Shown here piece by piece: positions 35,616 through 43,406 of a stretch of DNA of 64,000 nucleotides. The number at the start of each line of letters is the position of its first letter. Position 1 is the first letter of the stretch. Under the pieces are notes generated by a model, which was not told the origin of the DNA, searched no databases, and saw only the letters and a program-made list of their open reading frames with translations. A program made the position numbers and the translations under genes. This DNA comes from Brucella intermedia LMG 3301 (lineage in GTDB: Bacteria; Pseudomonadota; Alphaproteobacteria; Rhizobiales; Rhizobiaceae): contig NZ_ACQA01000002.1 in assembly GCF_000182645.1 (NCBI RefSeq), positions 1,607,001 through 1,671,000 of the forward strand, given 5' to 3'.

Positions 35616-36309
35616 ATGCGAATTCTGGTGGTTGAGGATGAACGCGAACTGGCGTCGATGTTGGAACAGGTTCTAACGTCGCAAAACATGGTGGCGGACA
35701 CTGTCGCTACCTGTGCTGAAGCCGAACATATGCTCGCGGAAGATTGCTACGATGCCGTCATTCTGGACCGCCGTCTGCCCGACGGGGATGGATTGTCCGT
35801 GCTGCGAAGATTGCGCGGCCGCGGCAGTGCGACTGGAAGGGCAGTCAAACAAGTTTCATGCGGTAGATATTGTCTCCGCTGCCCGGCAGGTGATTTCGGA
35901 TATGGCGCCGCTCGCATTCGCTGCTGGACACGACGTGGTTTTCGATAACGATGCCGAAGTCATTAACGTCCGTGGTGATCGTCAGGCGATAGAGCGTGCC
36001 ATTACCAATCTGTTTCAGAACGCGATTGATCATGGAGATAAGCAAGGGACGATTGCAATAAGCGTTCTGAGGCCAGCCGTGATTGAAGTTGCTGACGAGG
36101 GCAAAGGTATTCCTTCGGATATGAGAAGGAGCATCTTTGAGCCCTTTAGTCGCCTTGATGACCAAGGCCCCGGGGCGGGCCTTGGGCTTAATCTTGTCCA
36201 ACAGATCATGGCGCTTCATGAGGGAACCATTGAAGTGGGTGAAGCCAGCTCGGGCGGCGCACGCATGAGGCTGGTCTTTCCTCAAACTGTTTCATCTTCA
36301 AACCGGTAG
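35616..36309 (+). pseudogene. Two-component system collapsed by an internal deletion
   Basis: The first 68 codons are the start of an OmpR-type response regulator (MRILVVEDERELASMLEQVL, then AVILDRRLPDGDGLSVLRRL with the phospho-acceptor Asp). At about 35815-35835 this joins, in another frame, the last part of a sensor histidine kinase: VDIVSAARQVISDMAPLAF, then the N box LFQNAIDHG, G1 box EVADEGKGIPSDMR and G2 box GAGLGLNLVQQ, ending at 36309. The rest of the regulator with its DNA-binding domain, and the kinase sensor and phospho-acceptor regions, are gone. The regulator frame runs on to a stop at 35948 as nonsense. A single deletion of about 1.5 kb would explain this. Confidence 0.85.
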
Positions 36310-36328
36310 GCGATCTGCGGCAGGCCTG

Positions 36329-37330
36329 TTAATTATTGCCCTTGCGCGTAATCAGGTTCGCTCCAATTTTCCAGAAAGCGATTTTTGTGTTGCTGCGTCG
36401 GCTGCCGCATCCTTCGTTAATTGCGGGATCGGCGGGAATCCGAAACCCAAACGGGGGAAAGGGAACTCCGCCACGATCAAGCCAATACGCATTCAGATCC
36501 GGCAGCTTTCTTTTTCGCCGTTTCGAGGTGCGGTGATTGATGACATGGTTGGAGTTGCTGACTGCAATCAGATAGGAAGTGGCGCCGTGCGCTATCAAAC
36601 CTTTCAGCACGAGCATGATCGAATCTTTCGGTCGCAAACCGCCGAGATCACGGGTTGCGGAAATTACCGCGCGTTTGGCGTCTGCACGGGCCGACCCTTG
36701 CAATCCGCCGACGATCAGACTGTATGATTGGCCCGGACGACGCACGAACACGAAGCTCGCCATGCAGAGAAGTGCGTCATCTGTCGCGTCCACCAGGCGC
36801 ACCGTAAACGCGCCTTCGTGCCGACTGCCGCAATGATCGGAAAGCAGCAATTGGAGGTGATACGCGCGTTCCCGGCCACAAATCGTCCCAAGCTCGATCT
36901 TTTCGCCTCGCCAGAGCGCTTGCAATACGTGTGGGCACAATAACTGCCGTGCCAGTTCGAAATGCTGGGTGAGAATGTTGAACCGGGTTTTCCACGCCAT
37001 CCGATGCACGAGGAATGACGAGAGGGATTTGCGGATAAGATCGTCGTGAGGCGGAGCGAAGGTGTGCTGCTCGGTGTATTCACCGAGAAATCTAAGCCAG
37101 CGAAGAGTGAGTCTAGGCGACAGACTGCTTCTAAGCATGAAAGCCAGAGTTTTGCGGAACTTCAGTCGCGAAACAATGCTGACCGTCTGCCGCAACATCG
37201 AATGGGAAGCAGCCAGATGCTTCAGGGGCACATTCTGGTTGCTTGGCTCGGCACTATGATGGGGTTGGCCTGGTTCAGGCCTTCTTGTGGCGGACGTCGA
37301 ATGGGAAAGTTGTTCAGCCAGCATGATCAT
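36329..37330 (-). CDS. DUF535 (VirK/YbjX-like) protein
   Basis: 333 residues. Family features are visible in order: FLGEYTEQHTFAPPHD, LWRGEKIELGTICG, YHLQLLLSDHCGSRHEGAFT, YSLIVGGLQGSARADAKRA and KRRKRKLPDLNAYWLDRGG. VirK/YbjX homologues in enterobacteria are linked to envelope stress, antimicrobial peptide resistance and virulence, with no defined enzyme activity. It overlaps the preceding PAP2 gene by four bases (ATGA at 37330), so the two act as one unit in the envelope and may answer to the two-component pair transcribed the other way. Confidence 0.8.
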   Translation of the reverse strand: MIMLAEQLSHSTSATRRPEPGQPHHSAEPSNQNVPLKHLAASHSMLRQTVSIVSRLKFRKTLAFMLRSSLSPRLTLRWLRFLGEYTEQHTFAPPHDDLIRKSLSSFLVHRMAWKTRFNILTQHFELARQLLCPHVLQALWRGEKIELGTICGRERAYHLQLLLSDHCGSRHEGAFTVRLVDATDDALLCMASFVFVRRPGQSYSLIVGGLQGSARADAKRAVISATRDLGGLRPKDSIMLVLKGLIAHGATSYLIAVSNSNHVINHRTSKRRKRKLPDLNAYWLDRGGVPFPPFGFRIPADPAINEGCGSRRSNTKIAFWKIGANLITRKGNN

Positions 37331-38178
37331 TGTCCGTTACGGCGGGTAGGATGCGTGCCGGAATTTTCGTCAGCTTTGTCAAGGTTCGATGGAGAATTGT
37401 CGTGTGCTCGGCGAGCGTAAAACCGCATGCCGAATTGCTTTACGCCGTTGTCGATCGCCCTCGCCTGGCTGGAAATTCGTCGCCAGAGCCACATCATCAG
37501 GCACAGGACCAGCCCCCAGGCGACTATGACATCGGACAGGAAATGAGCGCCGAAGATAACCCTGTTGAAGGAAACGAAGAACAGGATCGGAACTGCGACC
37601 ACAGTTCCGACGGATCGCCATTGCAAGGGAACGAAGACGATAAGCGACAGGGTTGCGGCGGCTACCGCGGCCTCGCCCGAGGGAAAGGAGCAACTGTGCC
37701 TGCAAGCGGCCGCATATTGCCATACGGGCGTAAAATCGGCGGTTCCACCGAATTCGACGATTTCGCGCGGACGAGCTCTTCCAATGGTGTTCTTCAGAAA
37801 CTGTACTGTGACGAGCGGACCGACTAAAAAACTCAGCAGTACGAACAGGGCTTTATGCGGCGGGCAGAAGGAGAATTTGCGCGGCAAGAAGGCATACAAG
37901 CCCGTTGAGAGTAGCATCAAAGGCAAAAGGTAGATCAAGCCCTGCCGGTTTATATCGCGCACAGCTTTCAAAAACGGATTCTCAGACAATGGAAACCCAT
38001 GGCCGTCCGCAAAAACGCGCGAGATGGTGAGGTCGACCGACGGAAACACCACGAGGATGAAGCTTGCAGCAAGAATAGAGCGAACCACAAACTGCGTCTG
38101 GCGGGACGCAGACTTGTAATGTTCGGGAACGCTGGCTGCCGAATGAGAATCGCTTGAGCCAAGGATAGTTTCCTGCAT
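37327..38178 (-). CDS. PAP2-family membrane phosphatase (LpxE-like)
   Basis: 283 residues from the ATG at 38178, which has a GAGGTG site. There are about six membrane segments. The three phosphatase motifs are present: KNTIGRARP (K-x6-RP), CSFPSGEAA, and NRVIFGAHFLSD (R-x5-H-x3-D). In the second motif the usual PSGH histidine is a glutamate. Relatives remove phosphate from lipid A, undecaprenyl pyrophosphate or phosphatidylglycerol phosphate. Together with the DUF535 gene and the divergent response regulator/sensor pair, a role in envelope lipid remodelling is likely but inferred. Confidence 0.8.
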   Translation of the reverse strand: MQETILGSSDSHSAASVPEHYKSASRQTQFVVRSILAASFILVVFPSVDLTISRVFADGHGFPLSENPFLKAVRDINRQGLIYLLPLMLLSTGLYAFLPRKFSFCPPHKALFVLLSFLVGPLVTVQFLKNTIGRARPREIVEFGGTADFTPVWQYAAACRHSCSFPSGEAAVAAATLSLIVFVPLQWRSVGTVVAVPILFFVSFNRVIFGAHFLSDVIVAWGLVLCLMMWLWRRISSQARAIDNGVKQFGMRFYARRAHDNSPSNLDKADENSGTHPTRRNGQ

Positions 38179-38380
38179 GTCGACACCTCGAAAGAGTTGA
38201 ACGACCGCGATTTGAAGGCCGATTATCAAGACTCTGCGAAGATCGAACCGGCAAAGTGTCTAAAACCGATCTTCGGATGGCGCGCATATTGTTTGGAAAT
38301 TGCACGTTGAGGATTTGCCGGTCATAGTCCGCGCAGATTTTACCGGGATTATTATCAACGACCTATATCTGGAGCCGCCA

Positions 38381-39073
38381 GTGGACAACAGTCTCGTTCT
38401 TATTGTGGAGGATGAGCCGGAAATTGCGCAAATCCTGGATGCCTATCTCGTGCGGGAGGGCTATCGCACGGTGCGGGCCGCCGATGGCGAAACGGCGCTG
38501 CAACATCACGCGCTGCTGTCGCCGGATATCGTTCTGCTCGATGTTCGCATTCCCAAGCTTGATGGTTTTGCCGTGCTTGCACGTCTGCGACAAACCAAAA
38601 ACACGCCGGTCATCATGGTGACCGCGCTGGCCGAAGACATAGACCGGCTCAGCGGACTTCGCCTCGGTGCGGACGATTATGTCGTCAAACCCTTCAATCC
38701 GCAGGAGGTTGTAGCTCGCGTCAAGGCGGTGCTCCGCCGTACAAAAGGCGATCAGCAGGAGACGCTCCGCCGCTTCGGGGCGATTGAAGTGGATTTCAAT
38801 GCCTACTCGGCTTTCGTCAATTGTAACGGAGAACGGATTGCCCTCCAATTAACACTCAGCGAATTCAGAATTCTTGCTTACATGGTGCGACGTCCCACGC
38901 ACGCCTTCGACCGTGCCGATATTCTCGATGCCTGCCTGCCGGAAAGCGACGCGCTGGTCCGCACGGTGGATACGCACATATCCAATCTGCGAAAGAAGCT
39001 CGAAGCACTTGGGCAGAAGGATTTCTTCCCCGCCGTCCGTGGCATCGGTTATCGCTTGGCAGACCCCAAATGA
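38381..39073 (+). CDS. OmpR/PhoB-family response regulator (BaeR-like)
   Basis: 230 residues from the GTG at 38381, chosen because GGAG lies six bases upstream and the protein then begins VDNSLVLIVEDEPEIA; the frame is open from 38300. The receiver domain has the acidic pair (VEDE), the phospho-acceptor Asp in IVLLDVRIPKLDG and the lysine in VVKPFNPQEV. The C-terminal winged helix ends HISNLRKKLEAL and AVRGIGYRLA. Its stop overlaps the start of the sensor gene (ATGA), and it is divergent from the PAP2/DUF535 operon, which is its likely target. Confidence 0.9.
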   Translation: MDNSLVLIVEDEPEIAQILDAYLVREGYRTVRAADGETALQHHALLSPDIVLLDVRIPKLDGFAVLARLRQTKNTPVIMVTALAEDIDRLSGLRLGADDYVVKPFNPQEVVARVKAVLRRTKGDQQETLRRFGAIEVDFNAYSAFVNCNGERIALQLTLSEFRILAYMVRRPTHAFDRADILDACLPESDALVRTVDTHISNLRKKLEALGQKDFFPAVRGIGYRLADPK

Positions 39074-40245
39074 AGCTACCCACGCTCCCTCTTGCCACGC
39101 TGACTGCCATCATAATTGCTGCCATGCTGGTGCTCAGTGTCGGACTGGCCTATCTGGGGGTGACCTCTTATGCCGCTTATCTGGAAGAGGGCGTAGTAAA
39201 GAGCCTGCCCGCCAATGCGGCGCAGGCTTACCGCGATATGAATTCCGGCATCGTTCCGGAACCTGCCGCGATCAGGGAACTGTTCGACCATCTTGATGGT
39301 CTTTCTGATCCGGTCGACTTTCAGCTCTACTTGTCCGTGCTTGTCTGCGGTCTGTTTTCGGCGCTTATTTGCAGTGTCATCGGAATATATCTGGCGCGAC
39401 GGATCGCTCGGCCTCTGGAGCAGCTGACGCAGGTAGCGGAGGGGCTAAAATCGGGGGACTTTACCGTCCGGCTGGCGGAATCTCATACGAGCACGGTGGA
39501 GGTCAAGAGCCTTATCGAAAGCTTCAATGCATTGGCAACCAGCCTTGAAACTATGGAAGAACGTCTGCGCTTCAACAATATGGCTGTAGCACATGAGTTG
39601 CGCACACCACTGACCATATTGCGTGGCTCCATGCAGGGCATGGTGGACGGCGTATTTCCGATGGACACGAAGACGGTGGCGAGCCTTTTGCTGCAGGTGG
39701 AGGGGTTGTCCCGTCTTGTCGAGGATCTGCGAACGCTGTCGCTGGCGATAGGACAAAAACTCGTCATGGACCGCGAGCGCTTTGAAGTGGCGGAACTGGT
39801 GGACGCCGTAATCGATTCAGCCAAGCCGATGCTCGAAGCAAGCAAGCTTACTGTCGAAAAGGAATTGTCGCCAAGGACAGCGATAGCCGATCGCCAGCGT
39901 ATTCGGCAGGCCATACTCGCGCTTCTGGAAAATGCCTGCCGTTATGCTGCCGGTGGCGGAGTGTTGCGATGCCAGACTGAACTGACCACTGATGGCTTCA
40001 TCGCCATACGCGTCCTGGATCGAGGTCCCGGCTTTCCTGAAAATATGGGCGACATAAACGTCAATCCCTTCTGGCGAGGGGACGCGTCTCGTTCGCGGGC
40101 CACCGGAGGAACCGGACTGGGCCTTTCGGTTGTGCAGGCGATAGCGGCAGCCCATGGTGGAAAGCTCGAACTCCAAAACCGGCCTGGCGGGGGCGCCATC
40201 GTATCCATTCTTATTCCTGGGGACTCTGCAGAGCGTTGCTCCTGA
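39070..40245 (+). CDS. Sensor histidine kinase (BaeS-like)
   Basis: 391 residues. Membrane segments near residues 8-30 and 80-105 enclose a short periplasmic loop (about 50 residues). A HAMP linker follows (ARRIARPLEQLTQVAEGLKS), then the phospho-acceptor box VAHELRTPLTILRGSMQG, the N box ALLENACRYA, the G1 box VLDRGPGFPEN and the G2 box GGTGLGLSVVQAIA. All catalytic boxes are intact. The small sensor loop suggests detection of membrane or cation/peptide stress. It is coupled to the response regulator by a 4-base overlap. Confidence 0.9.
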   Translation: MKLPTLPLATLTAIIIAAMLVLSVGLAYLGVTSYAAYLEEGVVKSLPANAAQAYRDMNSGIVPEPAAIRELFDHLDGLSDPVDFQLYLSVLVCGLFSALICSVIGIYLARRIARPLEQLTQVAEGLKSGDFTVRLAESHTSTVEVKSLIESFNALATSLETMEERLRFNNMAVAHELRTPLTILRGSMQGMVDGVFPMDTKTVASLLLQVEGLSRLVEDLRTLSLAIGQKLVMDRERFEVAELVDAVIDSAKPMLEASKLTVEKELSPRTAIADRQRIRQAILALLENACRYAAGGGVLRCQTELTTDGFIAIRVLDRGPGFPENMGDINVNPFWRGDASRSRATGGTGLGLSVVQAIAAAHGGKLELQNRPGGGAIVSILIPGDSAERCS

Positions 40246-40319
40246 TTGCCGCAGCGCACCTCAGAGGGCTTGGCGCGCGCTTCGCACAAAGGGGGTTGTT
40301 TTCCAAACCCTGCTCGCCG

Positions 40320-40780
40320 AATCCTCAACGCCATCAAATTCTCGAAAAGTTCGCAGTCACGTCGGAACTGGAGGGGCTGCCCGAGCACGTGCGGCGCAGC
40401 GCTTTACCACGGACGACAAACTGGCCCTGTTGGCGGCTCATGAACCATGCGCAAATTCCGCGAACAGCGAGGATAAAGACCGCTATTATTACGATAATGA
40501 GCAGTTCCATAAGGTTATCTACGCCGCCAGTCATTGGGGCTTCCTTGCCGAACAATGCCTCATGCTGCACATATGCCTGCGACCTTAACGGCGCTTACAA
40601 TTGCGCATCCATAATCGTATGCGTACTTCAATTCAGGAACACACTGAAATCCTTGATGCTATCGTTGCAGGCGACGCCTCTGCCGCTCGTGAACTGCTTC
40701 GCAATCATGTCGCAATTCAAGGCGACCGCTTCAATGATCTGATGTCAACAATAGCAAGTGCATTTAGTCGGAAAGAGTAA
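40320..40780 (+). pseudogene. Remnant of a GntR-family (FCD) regulator
   Basis: Pieces of an FCD effector domain in shifting frames: VTSELEGL near 40356-40380, then ARAAQRFTTDDKLALLAAHE and DRYYYDNEQFHKVIYAASH up to about 40570, then, after another shift, MRTSIQEHTEILDAIVAGDA through AARELLRNHVAIQGDRFNDL to a stop at 40780. The DNA-binding N-terminal domain is missing or unrecognisable. The tandem order matches one original gene, so this is a decayed regulator with at least two frameshifts. The 266 bases that follow hold no gene I can see. Confidence 0.75.
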
Positions 40781-41046
40781 TCTTCGGAGATGAACTGGGA
40801 GTCCTGCTTAGACCTTTTACAGGGTGATGAGTTTGATCGCTGTCGCAGTTACTCAGTGCGAAAGAGTGACATATCATCGCAATCGCCCGCCTGATTGGTC
40901 TGAAGACCGGGAAGGGCAGTTTGATCTAGTCATTCATTTGGTAGCATGCTCGGGAAGAATGGCAATATTTCATGCAACGACCTGATGAGACTCATTCTCC
41001 CGTTTTCGGCGCGACTTCCCATCGAAAGGCGGGTCACGCTATGCCG

Positions 41047-42021
41047 TCATAGAATAGCTATCAGGGCCTCGGCTGCGTCTCCGTCTATAATCAGGCCGTT
41101 CACGATCCCGCTCTTGAGCAGTGCTTTGGCGGCAACGGCCTTCTCCTGCCCGGCGATGAGCAGGACCACCTGAACCTTCTTCAAGTCGGCGAAGCTCAGA
41201 GCAATGGTCCGCTGGTTCATCTCGTGTTCGACCTGCTGCCCGTTCTCGTCAAAGAAGATGCCGTTGGTGTCGCCGATGGCGCCGGCAGCACGCAGGCTTT
41301 CCAGTTCGGATTTGCTCAACATGTTCTGGCGGCGCAGCAGCGAATCCTCTGTCAGTTCACCGGCACTGATGAAGCAGACGGAAGCGGTACGGGCAATTTC
41401 CAGCGCGCGTGCCACAGAGCGTTGGGAGATGAGAACTTTTCGATCTTCGGCGGAATCGGCGATGAAGGGTACAGGAAGGAAGAAGCCTTGTCCGCCTGTC
41501 CGCCGCGCCAGCATATGCACAACTTCGAACGGATTATAGGCGGAGTTTGCGGTCAGCGATCCCATCACGGAAATGAAGCGCGCCTGCGGTGCACGTACAC
41601 CAGCAAGTTGCAGCGTCATCTGTTCTATGGTTCGCCCCCAGCCGGTGCCGATTGTTGCATCCTCATGATCGGCCAGAAAGCTTTTCAGATAGGTGGCGGC
41701 TGCAACACCGACAGCTCGGAATGATACCTGTTTGCGGATTTCAGAGGCAGTGTCGTCATCGGATTGAAAGCCAAATGGCGGTGTTGAAATACAAAAATCC
41801 AGACCGTACTGACGCATCAGCTCATTTTCCACGGGCAATGTGCCAGCGTTCTGATGGTCGATGGAGATGCTGACGAGACCGCTTTCGCGGGCTTCGCCCA
41901 GTATCTTGTTTACACGGGCCCGGGTCAGGCCGAGACGGGATGCTGTCGCCTCCTGGTTGAATCCTCCAACATAGTAGAGCCACGCCACGCGCACCATGAG
42001 GCTGTCTTCGGATTCGCTCAT
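41047..42021 (-). CDS. SorC-family regulator of the third sugar locus
   Basis: 324 residues from the ATG at 42021, which follows an AGAGAGA site; a TTG ten codons upstream is less likely. Helix-turn-helix: FNQEATASRLGLTRARVNKI. The effector domain shows IGTGWGRTIEQMTLQLAG, VCFISAGELTEDSLL and the C-terminal KALLKSGIVNGLIIDGDAA. SorC proteins bind the substrate or its phosphate and usually repress until the sugar appears. It is divergent from the ABC transporter/E1-E2 operon, with a 17-bp perfect inverted repeat in between. Confidence 0.9.
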   Translation of the reverse strand: MSESEDSLMVRVAWLYYVGGFNQEATASRLGLTRARVNKILGEARESGLVSISIDHQNAGTLPVENELMRQYGLDFCISTPPFGFQSDDDTASEIRKQVSFRAVGVAAATYLKSFLADHEDATIGTGWGRTIEQMTLQLAGVRAPQARFISVMGSLTANSAYNPFEVVHMLARRTGGQGFFLPVPFIADSAEDRKVLISQRSVARALEIARTASVCFISAGELTEDSLLRRQNMLSKSELESLRAAGAIGDTNGIFFDENGQQVEHEMNQRTIALSFADLKKVQVVLLIAGQEKAVAAKALLKSGIVNGLIIDGDAAEALIAIL

Positions 42022-42044
42022 CTGTCTCTCTTTCGATTTTTCAT

Positions 42045-42091
42045 TCACCAAATTACAAATGTATTTCTATTTGACATTTGTAATTTGGTGA
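42045..42091. promoter_or_regulatory. Perfect 17-bp inverted repeat, candidate SorC operator
   Basis: Left arm TCACCAAATTACAAATG (42045-42061) and right arm CATTTGTAATTTGGTGA (42075-42091) match perfectly around a 13-base spacer. It lies 24-70 bases before the SorC start and about 270 bases before the binding-protein start. The right arm with its flank contains TTGACATTTGT, the reverse complement of the ACAAATGTCAA core seen upstream of the other sugar operons. Confidence 0.7.
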
Positions 42092-42359
42092 CGCTTAATA
42101 CCAATCGTTCCGGCGGACAAGAGCGCGAAAGGGCAGTGAGGTCAATCGGAAACGAAACTGGCGCAAGGCGACGGAATGGTGGTTCTGGAGGAGCAGAAAC
42201 AGGCATTCGCCGATGCGACAGAAGGGGAGAACGGCGGAGCGCCGATGGCGCTTTTCGCGATGGTCACGGTCCAGTTCGACGTCAAGCGAACTGAATGTGC
42301 CTGCAAGCAGCAATCAAAGTCGGATGTGGAGCCAACCACATGGCTTTTGGGAGGAAAAA

Positions 42360-43313
42360 ATGGGTTCTGGATTTTTCAAGAAAGCAGTGGCTGTCACGGC
42401 CCTTGCCATGCTTATGGGCACGGCAAGCGCTTCAGCTACAAATGTAGCCTGGGTGCATTCCAACGCTGCTGCGCAGTCCGAGCAGCGCGCAAAGGCGGGC
42501 TTTGATGCCTGGCTCAAGGAGACGAACAAGGACTGGAGCATAAGCGTGCTTGATAGCGGTGGCTCCGGTGAGCGCACGGCGTCGAACATTCAGGATGCGG
42601 CCTCGCGCGGGGTGGATGCGATCATCGTCAGCATGTCGGATTTGCGCGCTTCACGCGCTGCCATCGATTCCGCTGTTGCGGCCAAGATTCCGGTTTTCGC
42701 TATCGATAGCGGCCAGGTCGACGGTGTGGTGGTGGATGTGACCACCAATAACTGGGCAATGTCGGCCGATGTGTCGCCCTTTTTGCTCAATGAGATGGGC
42801 GGCAAGGGCAATCTTGTCTTCCTGCGTATGGCTGAGCACCATGGCACGCGCAAGCGCGGCGACGTGATGGAGACCGTGCTGAAGGAATACCCGGAAGTAA
42901 AGGTAATCGCTGAGCATAATATCGACTACACGGCGTTCTTCGAAGACACGACCAAGACCATGCAGGACTATGCATCGCGCTTTGGCGAGGAGATCAATGC
43001 GGTCTGGGCCCCATGGGATGAGCCTGCACAGGCCGCGATCAACGCGCTGAATGCCGCTGGTCTGAAGAATGTCAAAGTGATTGGCATTGACGGCCATCCG
43101 CAGGCCATCGAAGAAGTTTGCAAGCCTGACAGCCTGATGATCGCGACGGTCTCGCAGCCATTCGAAAAGATGGGTGCGCAGACTGGCGAATGGATCGAGA
43201 GCATAGTGGTCAAGAAGGATGACGCCGCGAAGGTCATTCCGTCGAAGACCGTTTATCTCGATGCGCCTCTCGTCACCAAGCAGAACTGCAAGGACTTCCT
43301 CCCGAAGAAGTAG
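42360..43313 (+). CDS. Sugar ABC transporter binding protein, third locus
   Basis: 317 residues from the ATG at 42360 (GGGAGG site; an open stretch of 49 codons upstream is not signal-like). The signal peptide ends TASASA. The RbsB-like fold shows VDAIIVSMSDLRASRAAI, KIPVFAIDSGQVDGVVVDV, GGKGNLVFLRM and VIGIDGHPQAIEEVC. It feeds the ATPase and permease encoded next. The ligand is unknown; the downstream FGGY kinase and SDRs indicate a polyol, ketose or deoxyketose. Confidence 0.88.
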   Translation: MGSGFFKKAVAVTALAMLMGTASASATNVAWVHSNAAAQSEQRAKAGFDAWLKETNKDWSISVLDSGGSGERTASNIQDAASRGVDAIIVSMSDLRASRAAIDSAVAAKIPVFAIDSGQVDGVVVDVTTNNWAMSADVSPFLLNEMGGKGNLVFLRMAEHHGTRKRGDVMETVLKEYPEVKVIAEHNIDYTAFFEDTTKTMQDYASRFGEEINAVWAPWDEPAQAAINALNAAGLKNVKVIGIDGHPQAIEEVCKPDSLMIATVSQPFEKMGAQTGEWIESIVVKKDDAAKVIPSKTVYLDAPLVTKQNCKDFLPKK

Positions 43314-43339
43314 GCAAGCCCCCAACGTTGCCTGCATCT

Positions 43340-43378
43340 GGCCGGAGCGTGATCGTTCCGCGCTCCGGCCCCTTTTGG
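43340..43378 (+). terminator. Hairpin with short U-run after the binding-protein gene
   Basis: GGCCGGAGCG (43340-43349) pairs perfectly with CGCTCCGGCC (43361-43370) around an 11-base loop, followed by CCTTTTGG. Inside an operon this should terminate part of the transcripts and stabilise the message of the binding protein, which is then made in excess of the ATPase and permease. Confidence 0.65.
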
Positions 43379-43406
43379 AATAGATTGAATTCATGGGAGT
43401 TCTCCG

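Noticed and set aside
35812..35835. NotI-like GCGGCCGC at the two-component deletion joint as a sign of cloning
   Set aside because: A single rare site in GC-rich DNA is weak evidence; the surrounding sequence is ordinary genomic DNA on both sides.
36336..36943. Open frames on the plus strand opposite the DUF535 gene
   Set aside because: They are short, overlap each other and oppose a protein with clear family motifs.
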